The translations under genes were made by a program, and so were the position numbers. Below are positions 1 through 7,985 of a stretch of DNA of 53,699 bases, one piece after another. Each line of letters opens with the position of its first letter. Within the stretch, counting starts at the first letter, position 1. Source of the DNA: an uncultured Oscillospiraceae bacterium. GTDB lineage: Bacteria > Bacillota > Clostridia > Oscillospirales > Acutalibacteraceae. The stretch spans positions 1 through 53,699 of the forward strand of contig CAJUSM010000010.1 in the NCBI GenBank assembly GCA_910588935.1. Reading direction: 5' to 3'. The notes below the pieces were generated by a model. The model made no database searches. It had not been told where the DNA came from and saw only the letters and a list, made by a program, of their open reading frames with translations.

Positions 1-1048
1 TCTCTACACTGGGGTCCTTTTTTCCGTAAGAGAATGTCACCTGGTCAAAGACCACATGGCAGCCGTCGGGCTCCTCCCCCTGGCCGCTGGGCTGGACAGC
101 CAGGTCTTCTGGGGTGGAGAGCACCTGGGCAATCCGCTCCCCAGAGGCGGAGCTGCGGGAGAAAGAGACAAAAATCCGGGTCATGGCCATCATGGCGTTG
201 AGAATAATGGTAAAATAGCTGAGAAAGGCAATTATTTTTCCAGGCTGGGTTAGCCCGGCATTTACCCGGTATGCCCCCACAATAATGACCGCGGTTAGAC
301 CCAGGTTTAAAAACAGGTTCATGAAAGGGTTTGTAATGGCCATGGTCATGCCTGCCCGGGTCTCGTTTTCCACCACCTGGGCGTTTACCCCTGCAAAGCG
401 CTCTTTTTCGTAATCTACCTTGGAAAGGGCCTTAATCACCCGAATGCCCGATATGGTTTCCCGCACAGTACGGACCATGGTATCCACGCTTCGCTGCAGC
501 TGGGCGTACATGGGCACCCCTTTTCGGGAAACACTGTATACCAAAACGCCAATAAGGGGCAAAGTGCATACCAGCACAAGGGTGAGCACCGGATCTAGGG
601 TAAGGGTGATGAGAATGCCCCCTACCAGCAGAATGGGTGCCCTTATGCCAATGCGCTGCATCATGCCCAGCATTTGGTGAACATTATAGGTATCGGTGGT
701 AAGCCTAGCCTCTAGGGAAGGGATGGAGTAGCCATCTACCTGGCCGCAGGAGAGGTGGGAAATTTTTTCAAAAAGATCGTGGCGGATGGCTTGGGTGGTA
801 TGCTGGGCTACCCAGGCTGCCATGCGGTTGGCCAAGATATTGGTGCCCCAGGCCATAAGAGCGGCGCAGACCATTGCCCCGCCCCACAGGACGATTCGCC
901 CCATGTCCCGGGTGGGGGCCACTTCGTCGATCATGTAAGAGAGGATCCAGGGCAGCAGCAGATCCATAACAGAGCCAATAAATTTAATGGTAAGGCCCAG
1001 GCTCATTCTGGGCACAAAGGGCTTTAGGTACTGAAAGATCATTCTCAT
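1..1048 (-). CDS. ABC exporter, fused membrane and ATPase half-transporter (3' end cut by window edge)
   Basis: About 349 residues of the N-terminal part are visible; the frame runs off the left edge. The translation starts MRMIFQYLKPFVPRM and shows the type IV exporter membrane domain (six expected helices, coupling-helix region around residues 100-125, intracellular loop with VDTMVRTVRETISGIRVIKA). It then enters the nucleotide-binding domain at VVFDQVTFSYG just before the edge. Walker A, signature and Walker B lie outside the window, so catalytic competence cannot be judged. It has its own promoter (TTGAAT-17-TATAAT) overlapped by a MarR-type palindrome. A partner half-transporter probably lies further left. 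The substrate is unknown; multidrug or peptide export is the usual role of this family. Confidence 0.9.
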   Translation of the reverse strand, partial: MRMIFQYLKPFVPRMSLGLTIKFIGSVMDLLLPWILSYMIDEVAPTRDMGRIVLWGGAMVCAALMAWGTNILANRMAAWVAQHTTQAIRHDLFEKISHLSCGQVDGYSIPSLEARLTTDTYNVHQMLGMMQRIGIRAPILLVGGILITLTLDPVLTLVLVCTLPLIGVLVYSVSRKGVPMYAQLQRSVDTMVRTVRETISGIRVIKALSKVDYEKERFAGVNAQVVENETRAGMTMAITNPFMNLFLNLGLTAVIIVGAYRVNAGLTQPGKIIAFLSYFTIILNAMMAMTRIFVSFSRSSASGERIAQVLSTPEDLAVQPSGQGEEPDGCHVVFDQVTFSYGKKDPSVE

Positions 1049-1091
1049 AAGCGGTCCCCCATGTGTGGAGAAATTGGCGAAAACTGGGTTC

Positions 1092-1123
1092 ATTATACAC
1101 CATCTTAGTTGCAAATTCAACTA
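1092..1123 (-). promoter_or_regulatory. Promoter and MarR-type palindromic operator of the truncated ABC exporter
   Basis: On the minus strand a -35 TTGAAT (1120-1115) and a -10 TATAAT (1097-1092) are 17 bp apart, 44 bp before the ATG at 1048. An inverted repeat TAGTTG-N6-CAACTA (1106-1123) overlaps the -35. Its size and half-site resemble operators of MarR-family repressors. The cognate regulator is not identified; the marR gene at 3184 has a different palindrome at its own promoter. Confidence 0.7.
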
Positions 1124-1155
1124 TTTATTCAGCAGCTTTGGCGGAAAAAGGGCAT

Positions 1156-1195
1156 AAAAGCAGATGCTGGGACGCATAGCCCGCGTTCCAGCATC
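1156..1195 (-). terminator. Intrinsic terminator after rsgA
   Basis: The minus strand reads GATGCTGGaACGC, a short loop, then GCGTcCCAGCATC, followed by TGCTTTT. This is a 13-bp stem with one mismatch located 27 bp past the rsgA stop codon, and it separates rsgA from the exporter downstream. Confidence 0.7.
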
Positions 1196-1221
1196 CTGTG
1201 TATTTAGAGAGTTTACCTTTT

Positions 1222-2223
1222 TTAGCCCTGCTTTCTGCCGGGCTTGCCCCTTTTGGATTTGTGCTTTCTGCCTTTTCTTCCGGCCTCTACCGCCAGCTGC
1301 TGGTAGCTTTCCCATCGTTCCTGAGAAAGGGCGCCTGTGGCAATGGCTTCTGCCACAGCGCATCCTGGCTCCCCCTGGTGCCGGCAGTCATTAAACCTGC
1401 ATTGGCCCAGAAAAGCCTCCACATCCGGGAAGGTTTCCGCCAGGCCCTGGGCTGCGTCCCACATGCCCAGCTCCCGCATTCCAGGGGTATCAATTACCAG
1501 GCTGCCCCCAGGCAGCAGGATCAGCTGCCGGTGGGTGGTGGTATGCCGGCCCCGGCTGTCTTCCTGGCGCACGGCCCCGGTATCCATTACCACCTGGCCT
1601 GCCAGGCGGTTGATTACAGTGGACTTTCCCACCCCAGAGGAACCCAGAAAGGCCGCGGTTTTCCCTGGGGCCAGGCAGGCCTCCAGCTGATGGAAACCCT
1701 GGCCTGTTTGGGCGCTTACCGCCATAACCCGGGCTTTGCCCGCTGTTTGCTCCGCGGCCTGGCACATTGCCTGGTGATCTCCTGGTAGGTCGCATTTGGT
1801 AAGCAGCACAATGGGTTCTGCCTTACTGTTCCAGGCTAGGGTCAGGTATCGCTCCAGGCGCTTTACATTAAAGTTTTCATTCAGGGACTGGGTGACGAAC
1901 ACTAGGTCCATATTGGCTGCCACAGCCTGCTCTGTGCCCCGGAAAGAGTCCATCCGGGAGAAAAAGCTTTTTCTGGGCAAGGTGCGGATAATCTGCCAGT
2001 CGCCGGCAGCGGGCAGGGCAAGCACGTAATCGCCGGCAGTGGGAAAGGGCTGGTCCTCTTGGTAGTAGTACTCTTTGGTTTTCAGCCTGGCGTACTGCTC
2101 CCCGTCTGGGGTGACCAGCTGGAAACGCTCTTTGTGCACAGCCGAAACCCTGGCAGGCCGGGCCAGGCTATCCTCTGGGGGAAGCAGCTCCTTTGGAAAA
2201 CCATAGCTTATGATATCTGTCAT
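1222..2223 (-). CDS. rsgA: Ribosome small subunit-dependent GTPase A
   Basis: A 333-residue circularly permuted GTPase that assists late 30S subunit maturation and checks the decoding site. The N-terminal OB-fold precedes the G domain. Permuted motif order is visible: TKCD (G4) near residue 142, GSSGVGKST (P-loop, G1) near 195, DTPG (G3) near 246. The C-terminal zinc knuckle is CRFNDCRH...C around residues 276-289. The length is a little over the usual 290-300 because of a basic Lys/Arg/Gly-rich tail likely to contact rRNA. The ATG follows an AGGAGG at 2235-2230. It is preceded by a 300-bp leader with two small ORFs and a terminator. Confidence 0.95.
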   Translation of the reverse strand: MTDIISYGFPKELLPPEDSLARPARVSAVHKERFQLVTPDGEQYARLKTKEYYYQEDQPFPTAGDYVLALPAAGDWQIIRTLPRKSFFSRMDSFRGTEQAVAANMDLVFVTQSLNENFNVKRLERYLTLAWNSKAEPIVLLTKCDLPGDHQAMCQAAEQTAGKARVMAVSAQTGQGFHQLEACLAPGKTAAFLGSSGVGKSTVINRLAGQVVMDTGAVRQEDSRGRHTTTHRQLILLPGGSLVIDTPGMRELGMWDAAQGLAETFPDVEAFLGQCRFNDCRHQGEPGCAVAEAIATGALSQERWESYQQLAVEAGRKGRKHKSKRGKPGRKQG

Positions 2224-2244
2224 ATATTTCCTCCTGATTACGAT

Positions 2245-2325
2245 TTAGAACCGGTACCGAAACCATAGGTGCAGCTCCTTAGGGGTACAGGTTCCTGTTT
2301 TCTGGGTACGGGCAGTTCCGCGCAT
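2245..2325 (-). CDS. Possible 26-residue ORF just upstream of rsgA
   Basis: An ATG at 2325 lies 9 nt after a GGAG. The frame reads MRGTARTQKT and continues to an aromatic, basic end WFRYRF, stopping 21 nt before rsgA. A second in-line ATG at 2332 (16 codons, other frame) sits too close to the same Shine-Dalgarno site. No homologue was recognised. It may be a translated regulatory uORF rather than a functional peptide. Only the RBS and the placement directly after the leader terminator support it. Confidence 0.4.
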   Translation of the reverse strand: MRGTARTQKTGTCTPKELHLWFRYRF

Positions 2326-2359
2326 CAGACATCACTCCTTTTTCATATTCCGGCACAAC

Positions 2360-2393
2360 AAAAAAGCCAGTCCCTGAAAAACAGGGGCTGGCT
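2360..2393 (-). terminator. Leader terminator (probable attenuator) upstream of rsgA
   Basis: On the minus strand the stem AGCCAGcCCCTG / CAGGGaCTGGCT encloses a T-rich loop and is followed by six T. It sits between the rsgA promoter and the rsgA coding region. The stop codon of the 38-codon leader ORF (2397-2395) ends one base before the stem. A ribosome finishing the leader would cover the 5' arm, which suggests translation-coupled antitermination (inference). Confidence 0.65.
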
Positions 2394-2394
2394 T

Positions 2395-2511
2395 TCAGCA
2401 TACCGGTAAAACCGGCACAGGGCGCCAGGCAAAAAGCCTAGTAACGGGCCCTAAGCACCGGGGCGGCGAGCAGCTGTTCCTCTGTTTTTCACAAAAATAG
2501 GCAAAACGCAT
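2395..2511 (-). CDS. Putative 38-residue leader peptide of rsgA
   Basis: The ATG at 2511 follows AGGAGG (2525-2520) with 8 nt spacing. The peptide begins MRFAYFCEKQ, is rich in Arg, Pro and Cys, and ends PVLPVC. Its stop abuts the terminator stem at 2393. The perfect RBS, the position directly after the promoter and the terminator overlap make a regulatory leader ORF more likely than chance. No family is recognised. Confidence 0.5.
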   Translation of the reverse strand: MRFAYFCEKQRNSCSPPRCLGPVTRLFAWRPVPVLPVC

Positions 2512-2536
2512 TCTGCTCGCCTCCTTTCATAAAATC

Positions 2537-2565
2537 ATCTTATCATATCCCTTGGGGAATGTCAA
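2537..2565 (-). promoter_or_regulatory. Strong promoter for the rsgA leader, inside the end of the flavin reductase gene
   Basis: TTGACA (2565-2560) and TAAGAT (2542-2537) are 17 bp apart on the minus strand. The -35 lies within the last codons and the -10 just past the stop of the flavin reductase gene, so rsgA has an independent transcript starting near 2530. Confidence 0.75.
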
Positions 2566-3187
2566 GTTTCTTTCTAGGTTCTCCCCAGGTCCCCAGGTCC
2601 TGCCCGTCTACAGACGCGTAGTGCTCCTCTCCAGGGGAAATTACCGGGGCGGCTAGGCGCAGGCGCTGGATAAAGGGCGTGTTGGCGTCCTGCAGCCGCT
2701 CATCAATGGTTACATTTACTACCTGGCACAAAAAAAGCGTGCTGGAGGATTCGGCCCCTCCGTCTTCCAGCCGGCAACTGCTCAGGGTTTCCTCTTTTAC
2801 CACCTTCAGCTCCAGGCTTACAGGACTTTGAGCAATGGTGGGCACGTTCAGGGCCTGTCCCTGTTCCACAGCGGGCAGCCGCTGCATTTTTTCCGGGGTC
2901 TCCCGGCCTGGCGTGGTCCCATAGTAATCGGCCAGAGGGAGCAGGGCCTCGTTTACCAGGTTGGCAGAGAACATGCCTGTTTTCCGGATCAAATCCTTTG
3001 TGGTTTTCTCCTCGCCAATGCAAGCCATTACCCCCAAGGCGCCGGCCCCTTCTCCCAGCCAGCACCAGCCAAACCAGCTGAACAGCCCAAAATGGGGGGT
3101 GCCGTCCTCCTCATAGTTTCCGTATAAGTATAAGCTCTGGGGACAAAAATTGTTGCCCAGCTCGCCCTTTACCTTTGCCATGCTCAT
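2543..3187 (-). CDS. Flavin reductase-like FMN-binding family protein
   Basis: 214 residues from the ATG at 3187. The N-terminal FGLFSWFGWCWLGE region, the NLVNEALLPLADYYG segment and the LECKVV-like PVSLELKVVKEE strand are typical of the split-barrel flavin reductase/HpaC-like fold, which reduces FMN or supports small-molecule reduction in the cytoplasm. The start is set by the ATGA overlap with the marR stop (3187-3184) and a GAGAGG upstream; a longer in-frame extension to 3520 only shadows marR. It is co-transcribed and translationally coupled with marR, so probably part of a stress- or xenobiotic-responsive unit. The substrate is unknown. Confidence 0.8.
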   Translation of the reverse strand: MSMAKVKGELGNNFCPQSLYLYGNYEEDGTPHFGLFSWFGWCWLGEGAGALGVMACIGEEKTTKDLIRKTGMFSANLVNEALLPLADYYGTTPGRETPEKMQRLPAVEQGQALNVPTIAQSPVSLELKVVKEETLSSCRLEDGGAESSSTLFLCQVVNVTIDERLQDANTPFIQRLRLAAPVISPGEEHYASVDGQDLGTWGEPRKKLDIPQGI

Positions 3188-3648
3188 CCATCCTCTCGTT
3201 TTTTCAATTTTATTTTCTTTTCCTGGGCCTCCAGGTTGGCCAGAACCCGGTCCAACAGCCCGTCCAGCGTTTGGGCGTCCTCCTGGCTCATCCCCTGGTA
3301 GAACAAGCAGTTCATCTGCTGAGAGACTTGGTGGTATTTTCCCTCCAGCCCTCTGGCCTTTGGCGTAAGGTGGATAATCACCTGCCGCCGGTCTCCAGAG
3401 CCTGGGGTGCGGGTAACCAGCCCGGCCGTTTCCATCCGGGCCAGCATGGCGGTTAAGGTGTTTTTTGCCAGCCCAGAGCGTTTTACTAGGTCCGCAATGG
3501 GCACGCTGTCCGCCTGCCAAAGCAGGTAGAGCAGGTTTCCCTGGGGGCCGTTAAATTCTTCCACTCCGCACTCTGCCAGCAGCCGCTGGAATACCCGGCC
3601 CTGGACCTGCTTGATTTGCGAAATGAGAAACCCGGTTCTGGTTTCGAT
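3184..3648 (-). CDS. MarR-family transcriptional repressor with an apparent non-canonical ATC start
   Basis: About 154 residues carrying a winged helix: NGPQGNLLYLLWQADSVPIADLVKRSGL and KNTLTAMLARMETAGLVTRTPGSGDRRQVIIHLTPKG-like segments match recognition helix and wing of MarR proteins. No ATG, GTG or TTG lies between the Shine-Dalgarno AAGGAGG (3663-3657) and the conserved domain. An in-frame ATC at 3648 sits 8 nt after it. The nearest upstream TTG (3699) lies in the promoter -35 and cannot be transcribed from that promoter. The gene is autoregulated in all likelihood, since a perfect 17-bp inverted repeat covers its promoter. The flavin reductase follows with an ATGA overlap. Confidence 0.85.
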   Translation of the reverse strand: METRTGFLISQIKQVQGRVFQRLLAECGVEEFNGPQGNLLYLLWQADSVPIADLVKRSGLAKNTLTAMLARMETAGLVTRTPGSGDRRQVIIHLTPKARGLEGKYHQVSQQMNCLFYQGMSQEDAQTLDGLLDRVLANLEAQEKKIKLKKREDG

Positions 3649-3670
3649 TGTGATTCCCTCCTTTGAAATT

Positions 3671-3716
3671 ATAGTACCATATAGAACCTGTTGTGTCAAG
3701 TTCTATATGGTACTAT
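3671..3716 (-). promoter_or_regulatory. Palindromic operator-promoter of marR
   Basis: Two perfectly inverted 17-bp arms (3671-3687 and 3700-3716) flank a 12-bp spacer. The minus-strand promoter is built into it: TTGACA (3699-3694) lies in the spacer and TACTAT (3676-3671) in the proximal arm, 17 bp apart. Binding of a dimer would block RNA polymerase completely, consistent with tight MarR autorepression. Confidence 0.85.
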
Positions 3717-3749
3717 TTTCGGTGGTTTTACATGACGCAAAGCAGGGGC

Positions 3750-5582
3750 TTACTGAAACGCCGCCTCTGTGGCCTCAGCCTCAAACTGCTTTTTATACAG
3801 CCCTGCATAGTACCCATCCAGCTCCATCAGCTCCTGGTGGGTGCCGCGCTCTATAATCTTTCCGTCCCGCACCACAAGAATCATGTCGGCCTTGCGGATG
3901 GTGGAAAGCCGGTGGGCAATGAGGAAGGAGGTTCGCCCAGTGAGCAGGGTGGAAATGGCCTCCTGAATGAGGGCCTCTGTTTTGGTATCGATAGAGGCTG
4001 TGGCCTCGTCCAGCACAAAAATTCTAGGATCCGCCAGCACGGCCCGGGCAAAGGATATCAGCTGTTTTTCTCCGGTAGAGAGCTGGCCGCCGCCCTCGCC
4101 TACATCGCTGTCGTAGCCCTTTTCCATGCGCATAATAAATTCGTGGGCGTTTACCAGCTTGGCGGCCGCTTCAATTTCCTGGTCGGTGGCGTCCAGCCGG
4201 CCGTAGCGGATGTTCTCTTTTACCGAGCCGGAAAACAGGTGGGGGGTTTGCAGCACATAGCCAATGTTGCTGTGCAGCCAGAGCATGCTCCGTGTCCGGT
4301 AGTCCTCACCGTCAATAAGGATTCGGCCCCCTGTGGGCTCAAAGAACCGGCAGGCCAGGTTAACCAGGGTGGACTTTCCCGCTCCGGTTTCGCCCACAAT
4401 GGCCACCGTGGAGCCGGCGGGGACCTCCAGGCTGAAGTGCTCCAGCACGTTTTCTGTGCCGTCTGGGTATTGGAAGGTTACATCCTCAAAGGTAATCCGC
4501 CCCTGAAGGGGCTCCCAGTTTTTCCGCTTGGGCTCCAGGGAGGTGCCGTATTTTTCTACCACCTGGGGGCTGTCTGTAATTTGGGGCTTTAGCTCCAGCA
4601 GCTCGGTAACCCGCTCAATATTGGCCTGCATGGAAACAAAGCGGGTGGCCTGGTATGCCAGGCCCTGAACCGGGTCGGCCAGGCGCAGGGCAAAGTTTAC
4701 AAAAATGCTGAGCTCGCCAATGGTGATGGCCCCCGCCACCGCCATGCCTCCGCCCCCGGTAATGACAAAGGACACAGCCAGGGCGGTAAGAAAGCTGATA
4801 ATGGGAATATACACAGCGTCTAGCAAAACAGCCTGGATGCTGGTGCGGCGCATACTGCCGCTGACTTCCTGAAAGGCCTGGGTGTTTTTCTCCTCAATTA
4901 CCATGGTTTTCGAGGTTTTTGCCCCGGAAATGCCCTCGTTATAGTGGCGGGTTACCTCTGCGTTGATCTTACGGGTTTTGCGGTTTACCTTTAGAATGCG
5001 CTTTTCAAAATATACGGTGAAAAGGGCGATAAAGGGCACCACAGCCAGCACCAGAAGGCCCAGCCGCCAGTTAAGCGCCAGCATAACCCCCAGGCAGCTA
5101 AGCACGTACACAGTGCAGTACACAGCGTCCACAATAATCCAGGGGATCCCTTCGGCAATTCGCGAGGGGTCGTTTAAGGCCCGGGCCACAATGGTGCCCA
5201 CTGGGGTTTGGTTATAGTAAGAAAAGCTTAGGGTTTGCAGGTGAACAAACAGGTCTCGTTTCATATCCCTGCCAATGTACATTTCCATTTTTATGGCGGT
5301 TCTGCCCAGCACCATTTGGCACAGGGTTTTTACCACTACCATGCCGGAATAGAGCAGGGCAAAAGAGGTAATCCCCTGATGGGTGCGGGGGGTAATAAAG
5401 TGGTCTACCACATAGCCGGCAATTAGGGTATAGGCCACTGTAATGCAGGCATCTAAAAGCATGGCAGCCAATAAGGCAGCCACCCACTTCCGGTATGGGC
5501 TGATATAGGGCAGCATCTTGGCCCAAACCCGGAAAAGATTGCCATTCTTTTTTTGTTCTTTTGTAGGGTTTTCGTTTGTCAT
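3750..5582 (-). CDS. ABC exporter half-transporter with consensus Walker B glutamate (heterodimer partner)
   Basis: 610 residues: six-helix membrane domain (residues about 25-330) and C-terminal ATPase. Walker A GETGAGKST lies near residue 401, Walker B FVLDEATAS near 524 with the catalytic Glu present. The signature is LSTGE, not LSGGQ. In heterodimeric exporters such as TM287/288 or BmrCD, the degenerate site pairs an altered signature with the partner's altered Walker B. That pattern is complete here with the gene at 5625. Start ATG at 5582, 42 bp after the partner stop, so the two form one operon. Likely exports drugs or peptides across the cytoplasmic membrane; substrate unknown. Confidence 0.93.
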   Translation of the reverse strand: MTNENPTKEQKKNGNLFRVWAKMLPYISPYRKWVAALLAAMLLDACITVAYTLIAGYVVDHFITPRTHQGITSFALLYSGMVVVKTLCQMVLGRTAIKMEMYIGRDMKRDLFVHLQTLSFSYYNQTPVGTIVARALNDPSRIAEGIPWIIVDAVYCTVYVLSCLGVMLALNWRLGLLVLAVVPFIALFTVYFEKRILKVNRKTRKINAEVTRHYNEGISGAKTSKTMVIEEKNTQAFQEVSGSMRRTSIQAVLLDAVYIPIISFLTALAVSFVITGGGGMAVAGAITIGELSIFVNFALRLADPVQGLAYQATRFVSMQANIERVTELLELKPQITDSPQVVEKYGTSLEPKRKNWEPLQGRITFEDVTFQYPDGTENVLEHFSLEVPAGSTVAIVGETGAGKSTLVNLACRFFEPTGGRILIDGEDYRTRSMLWLHSNIGYVLQTPHLFSGSVKENIRYGRLDATDQEIEAAAKLVNAHEFIMRMEKGYDSDVGEGGGQLSTGEKQLISFARAVLADPRIFVLDEATASIDTKTEALIQEAISTLLTGRTSFLIAHRLSTIRKADMILVVRDGKIIERGTHQELMELDGYYAGLYKKQFEAEATEAAFQ

Positions 5583-5624
5583 ATGGATCTCCTTATTTCT
5601 ACATGGGGAAAAGGGGGCTTCCCC

Positions 5625-7430
5625 TTACGACTTCTGCATTTCAAATATCCTTTTATAGATTCCATCCTGGGCCACCAGCTCCTGGTGGGTGCCCAGCTGT
5701 ACTGCCCGGCCTCGGTCCAGCACTAAAATTTGGTCAGCGTTCATCAGGGTGGTAATGCGGTGGGCAATCAGAATGGTGGTGCCGTGCACATTCTCTTGGA
5801 TAGATTTGCGTATTTTGGCGTCGGTCTCCATATCCACCGCGGAGAGGGAGTCGTCAAACACCTTAACTGGCGTATCCTGCATCAGCATACGGGCAATGGC
5901 CACCCGCTGCTTTTGTCCGCCGGAGATGGTTACCCCCCGTTCGCCAATGGGGGTCTCGTAGCCTTGGGCAAAGCCCTCTATGGCGTCATCAATTACAGCC
6001 ATTCGGGCGTACCGGCGCACGGTGTCCAGGTCTTGGCGGCTGGCGCCGTCTGCTATACTCTCCCGAAAGGTTTTGGAGAACAGGAAGGGCTCTTGGAGTA
6101 CCATGCCAATGCCCCGGCGCAGGTGCTCCAGGCTCATTTCTCGTATATCTACCCCGCCAATGGTAATTTTGCCGCTGCCCTCAGGCAGCTCGTACAGCCG
6201 GTCCAATAGGTACATCAGCGTAGACTTGCCGCTGCCTGTGGCCCCCAGAATGCCAAAGGTGCTTCCGGCCGGTATGGTAAAGCTTACGTCCTCCAGCACC
6301 TCTCCAGATTCCCCATAGCCAAAGCTTACATGGTCGAATACAATGTCCCGGTCCATTGGGGGGGTCTTGGGGCTTAGGCAGTCCTGCTCTTCGGGGGCGT
6401 CCAGTATCTCAAAAATTCGGGTGGCGGAAATAGAGGTTTTGCTTAGCTCGCTAAGCACCCGGCCCAGCTGGGCCACTGGCCAAGCCAGCATAGAGTTGTA
6501 GGCGGTAAAGGCCAAAAATTCCCCTTCCGTAATAGCCCCTTTTTCCACAAAGAACACGCCTACCACCATAATTACCAGGGCCTGCAGGCCGGCGAACAGC
6601 TCGCCAATGCCCCAGTCCACGCCCAGTATTACCCCCAGGTGGGACCAAAGGTCCGCAAATTCCTGGTTTTTTTTGCAAAAGCGGTCAATCTCAAAGCGCT
6701 CCCGGCCAAAGGCCCGGACCACCCGGACGCCGGTAAGGTTTTCCTGCACCAAAGCGGTAAGCTCGCCATCGGTGCGGTCGGCCTGCTCGAACTTTTTGCC
6801 CACCAGGACAAAGAAGATCATGGAATAGCCGATGACCACCGGGATAAAGGCCAGCACAATCAGGGAGAGCTGAACATTCATCATGAACATGAGCCCCAGG
6901 GAGATTAAAATAGAGAGCACCGTGCGCACCACAGTGGTGAGCTGGTCGTTTACAAATACCCGGATTAGCTCCACATCTTGGGTGCAGCGCTGGATAATAT
7001 CCCCGGTTTGGTGGGAGTTGTGCCAGGCATAGGGAAGGTGCTGGATATGCCTGAAAAGCTGGTTGCGCAGGCGCTCTACCGTGCCCTCGCAGGCCTTTGC
7101 CAGGCCCATGCGGGAGAGGTAGTTTGCCCCGCCGGCAATTGCCGCAAAAGCCAGGGCCGCCAAGGCGCAGATATAAATATGCCCCCGCAGCATCTCCCGG
7201 CCTCCCATAGACTCTAGCCAAGCCACCAGGCCGGCGGGCAGGGCAAAGGGCTCTTGGTTTACCACAGAGTCCACAGTAACCCGGATTACCTGGGGGGTCA
7301 TGTAGCTGGCCAAAGAGGAGAGAATAAGCGTGGCCATGGCCAGCAGGAACTTACCCCTAAGCCCTTTGGTAAAGGGGTAGAACCGGAGAATGCTGGACTT
7401 TTTTTGTTTTTCCTGATTCTTTTTCTTCAT
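5625..7430 (-). CDS. ABC exporter half-transporter with degenerate Walker B (heterodimer partner)
   Basis: 601 residues with an N-terminal basic segment, membrane domain (about 30-330) and ATPase domain. Walker A GATGSGKST is near residue 395 and the signature ISGGQKQR is canonical. Walker B reads KVFDDSLSAVD: Asp replaces the catalytic Glu, so this subunit supplies the non-hydrolytic site of a heterodimer. ATG at 7430 with a GAGGT 8 nt before it. It is first in the operon, preceded by a strong promoter at 7631-7659 and a terminator-like hairpin in the leader, which suggests premature-termination control of the exporter. Confidence 0.93.
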   Translation of the reverse strand: MKKKNQEKQKKSSILRFYPFTKGLRGKFLLAMATLILSSLASYMTPQVIRVTVDSVVNQEPFALPAGLVAWLESMGGREMLRGHIYICALAALAFAAIAGGANYLSRMGLAKACEGTVERLRNQLFRHIQHLPYAWHNSHQTGDIIQRCTQDVELIRVFVNDQLTTVVRTVLSILISLGLMFMMNVQLSLIVLAFIPVVIGYSMIFFVLVGKKFEQADRTDGELTALVQENLTGVRVVRAFGRERFEIDRFCKKNQEFADLWSHLGVILGVDWGIGELFAGLQALVIMVVGVFFVEKGAITEGEFLAFTAYNSMLAWPVAQLGRVLSELSKTSISATRIFEILDAPEEQDCLSPKTPPMDRDIVFDHVSFGYGESGEVLEDVSFTIPAGSTFGILGATGSGKSTLMYLLDRLYELPEGSGKITIGGVDIREMSLEHLRRGIGMVLQEPFLFSKTFRESIADGASRQDLDTVRRYARMAVIDDAIEGFAQGYETPIGERGVTISGGQKQRVAIARMLMQDTPVKVFDDSLSAVDMETDAKIRKSIQENVHGTTILIAHRITTLMNADQILVLDRGRAVQLGTHQELVAQDGIYKRIFEMQKS

Positions 7431-7477
7431 ACAGATACCTCATAACAAAGTGCATAAGCGGGCCTGCCCGATGGCAT

Positions 7478-7554
7478 AAAAAAAGCGCAGCAAGCTACGG
7501 GCCGCGCGCCCCAAGACACGGAGAAGGGGAGCGGGCCCAGCAGCTGTGCAGCGC
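7478..7554 (-). terminator. Leader hairpin with poly-T upstream of the ABC exporter operon (possible attenuator)
   Basis: Within the exporter leader the minus strand forms an imperfect hairpin. GCGC, GC, AGCT and GGGCC blocks pair in order with GGCCC, AGCT, GC and GCGC, and seven T follow (7484-7478). It lies between the promoter and the start codon, so full-length transcription must escape it. No known riboswitch aptamer was recognised in the 70 nt before it. Confidence 0.55.
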
Positions 7555-7630
7555 GGAAAGCCGTGCAACGTACGCGGAAACCGGGCAAGCTGGTTGTCTT
7601 TTCGATTCGGTAAGATGAGACGGTGTTTCC

Positions 7631-7659
7631 ATATTATCACCTGGGGGAAGGCTTGTCAA
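7631..7659 (-). promoter_or_regulatory. Promoter of the heterodimeric ABC exporter operon
   Basis: TTGACA (7659-7654) and TAATAT (7636-7631) on the minus strand, spaced 17 bp. The transcript would start near 7625 and have a leader of about 195 nt containing the hairpin at 7478-7554. Confidence 0.75.
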
Positions 7660-7985
7660 GAGGATTTTCGCCAGGGGATGTCTGAACAGGGAGATAAAAA
7701 CCAGAATATAGAAGAAAAAGCGAAGCGAAGTCTTGCCTTTCTCAAGGCCGCCGGGTTTGGGCCAGAGCCCCAAGGTCTTGCCCCTGCCGAAGGCGCGCGG
7801 CGCCGACCGAGCCGGCGGGCGAGACTCCTAATTATAATAAAAAAACTCGAGACGCAATCCCGACCGTCCCGAACCCTAACCAATTTTTCATGTTTCCCTA
7901 TAAGCGCCTGGTTTTTGACTCCCCCCGCAAAGGGTCGTTTTGCCATAATATCCTCCGTTCGGGCACTCCCTTTTTGGAACCCCTC
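7660..7985. repeat. Gene-free spacer carrying a dispersed repeat-like segment
   Basis: No gene is supported here. The stretch around 7765-7782 (gagcccCAAGGTCTTGCC) and the nearby CAATCCCGACC at 7855-7865 recur in the same order at 18567-18585 and 18624-18635, with an AT-rich TTATAATAA-like linker in both. This looks like a copy of an intergenic repeat family rather than coding DNA. Copy number elsewhere cannot be seen. Confidence 0.45.

Noticed and set aside
2543..3520. Longer version of the flavin reductase starting at 3520
   Set aside because: The extra 111 residues are a shifted frame of marR; the ATGA overlap and RBS support 3187.
3693..4592. 299-codon frame on the plus strand
   Set aside because: Antisense shadow of the ABC exporter ATPase domain; it begins within the marR operator.
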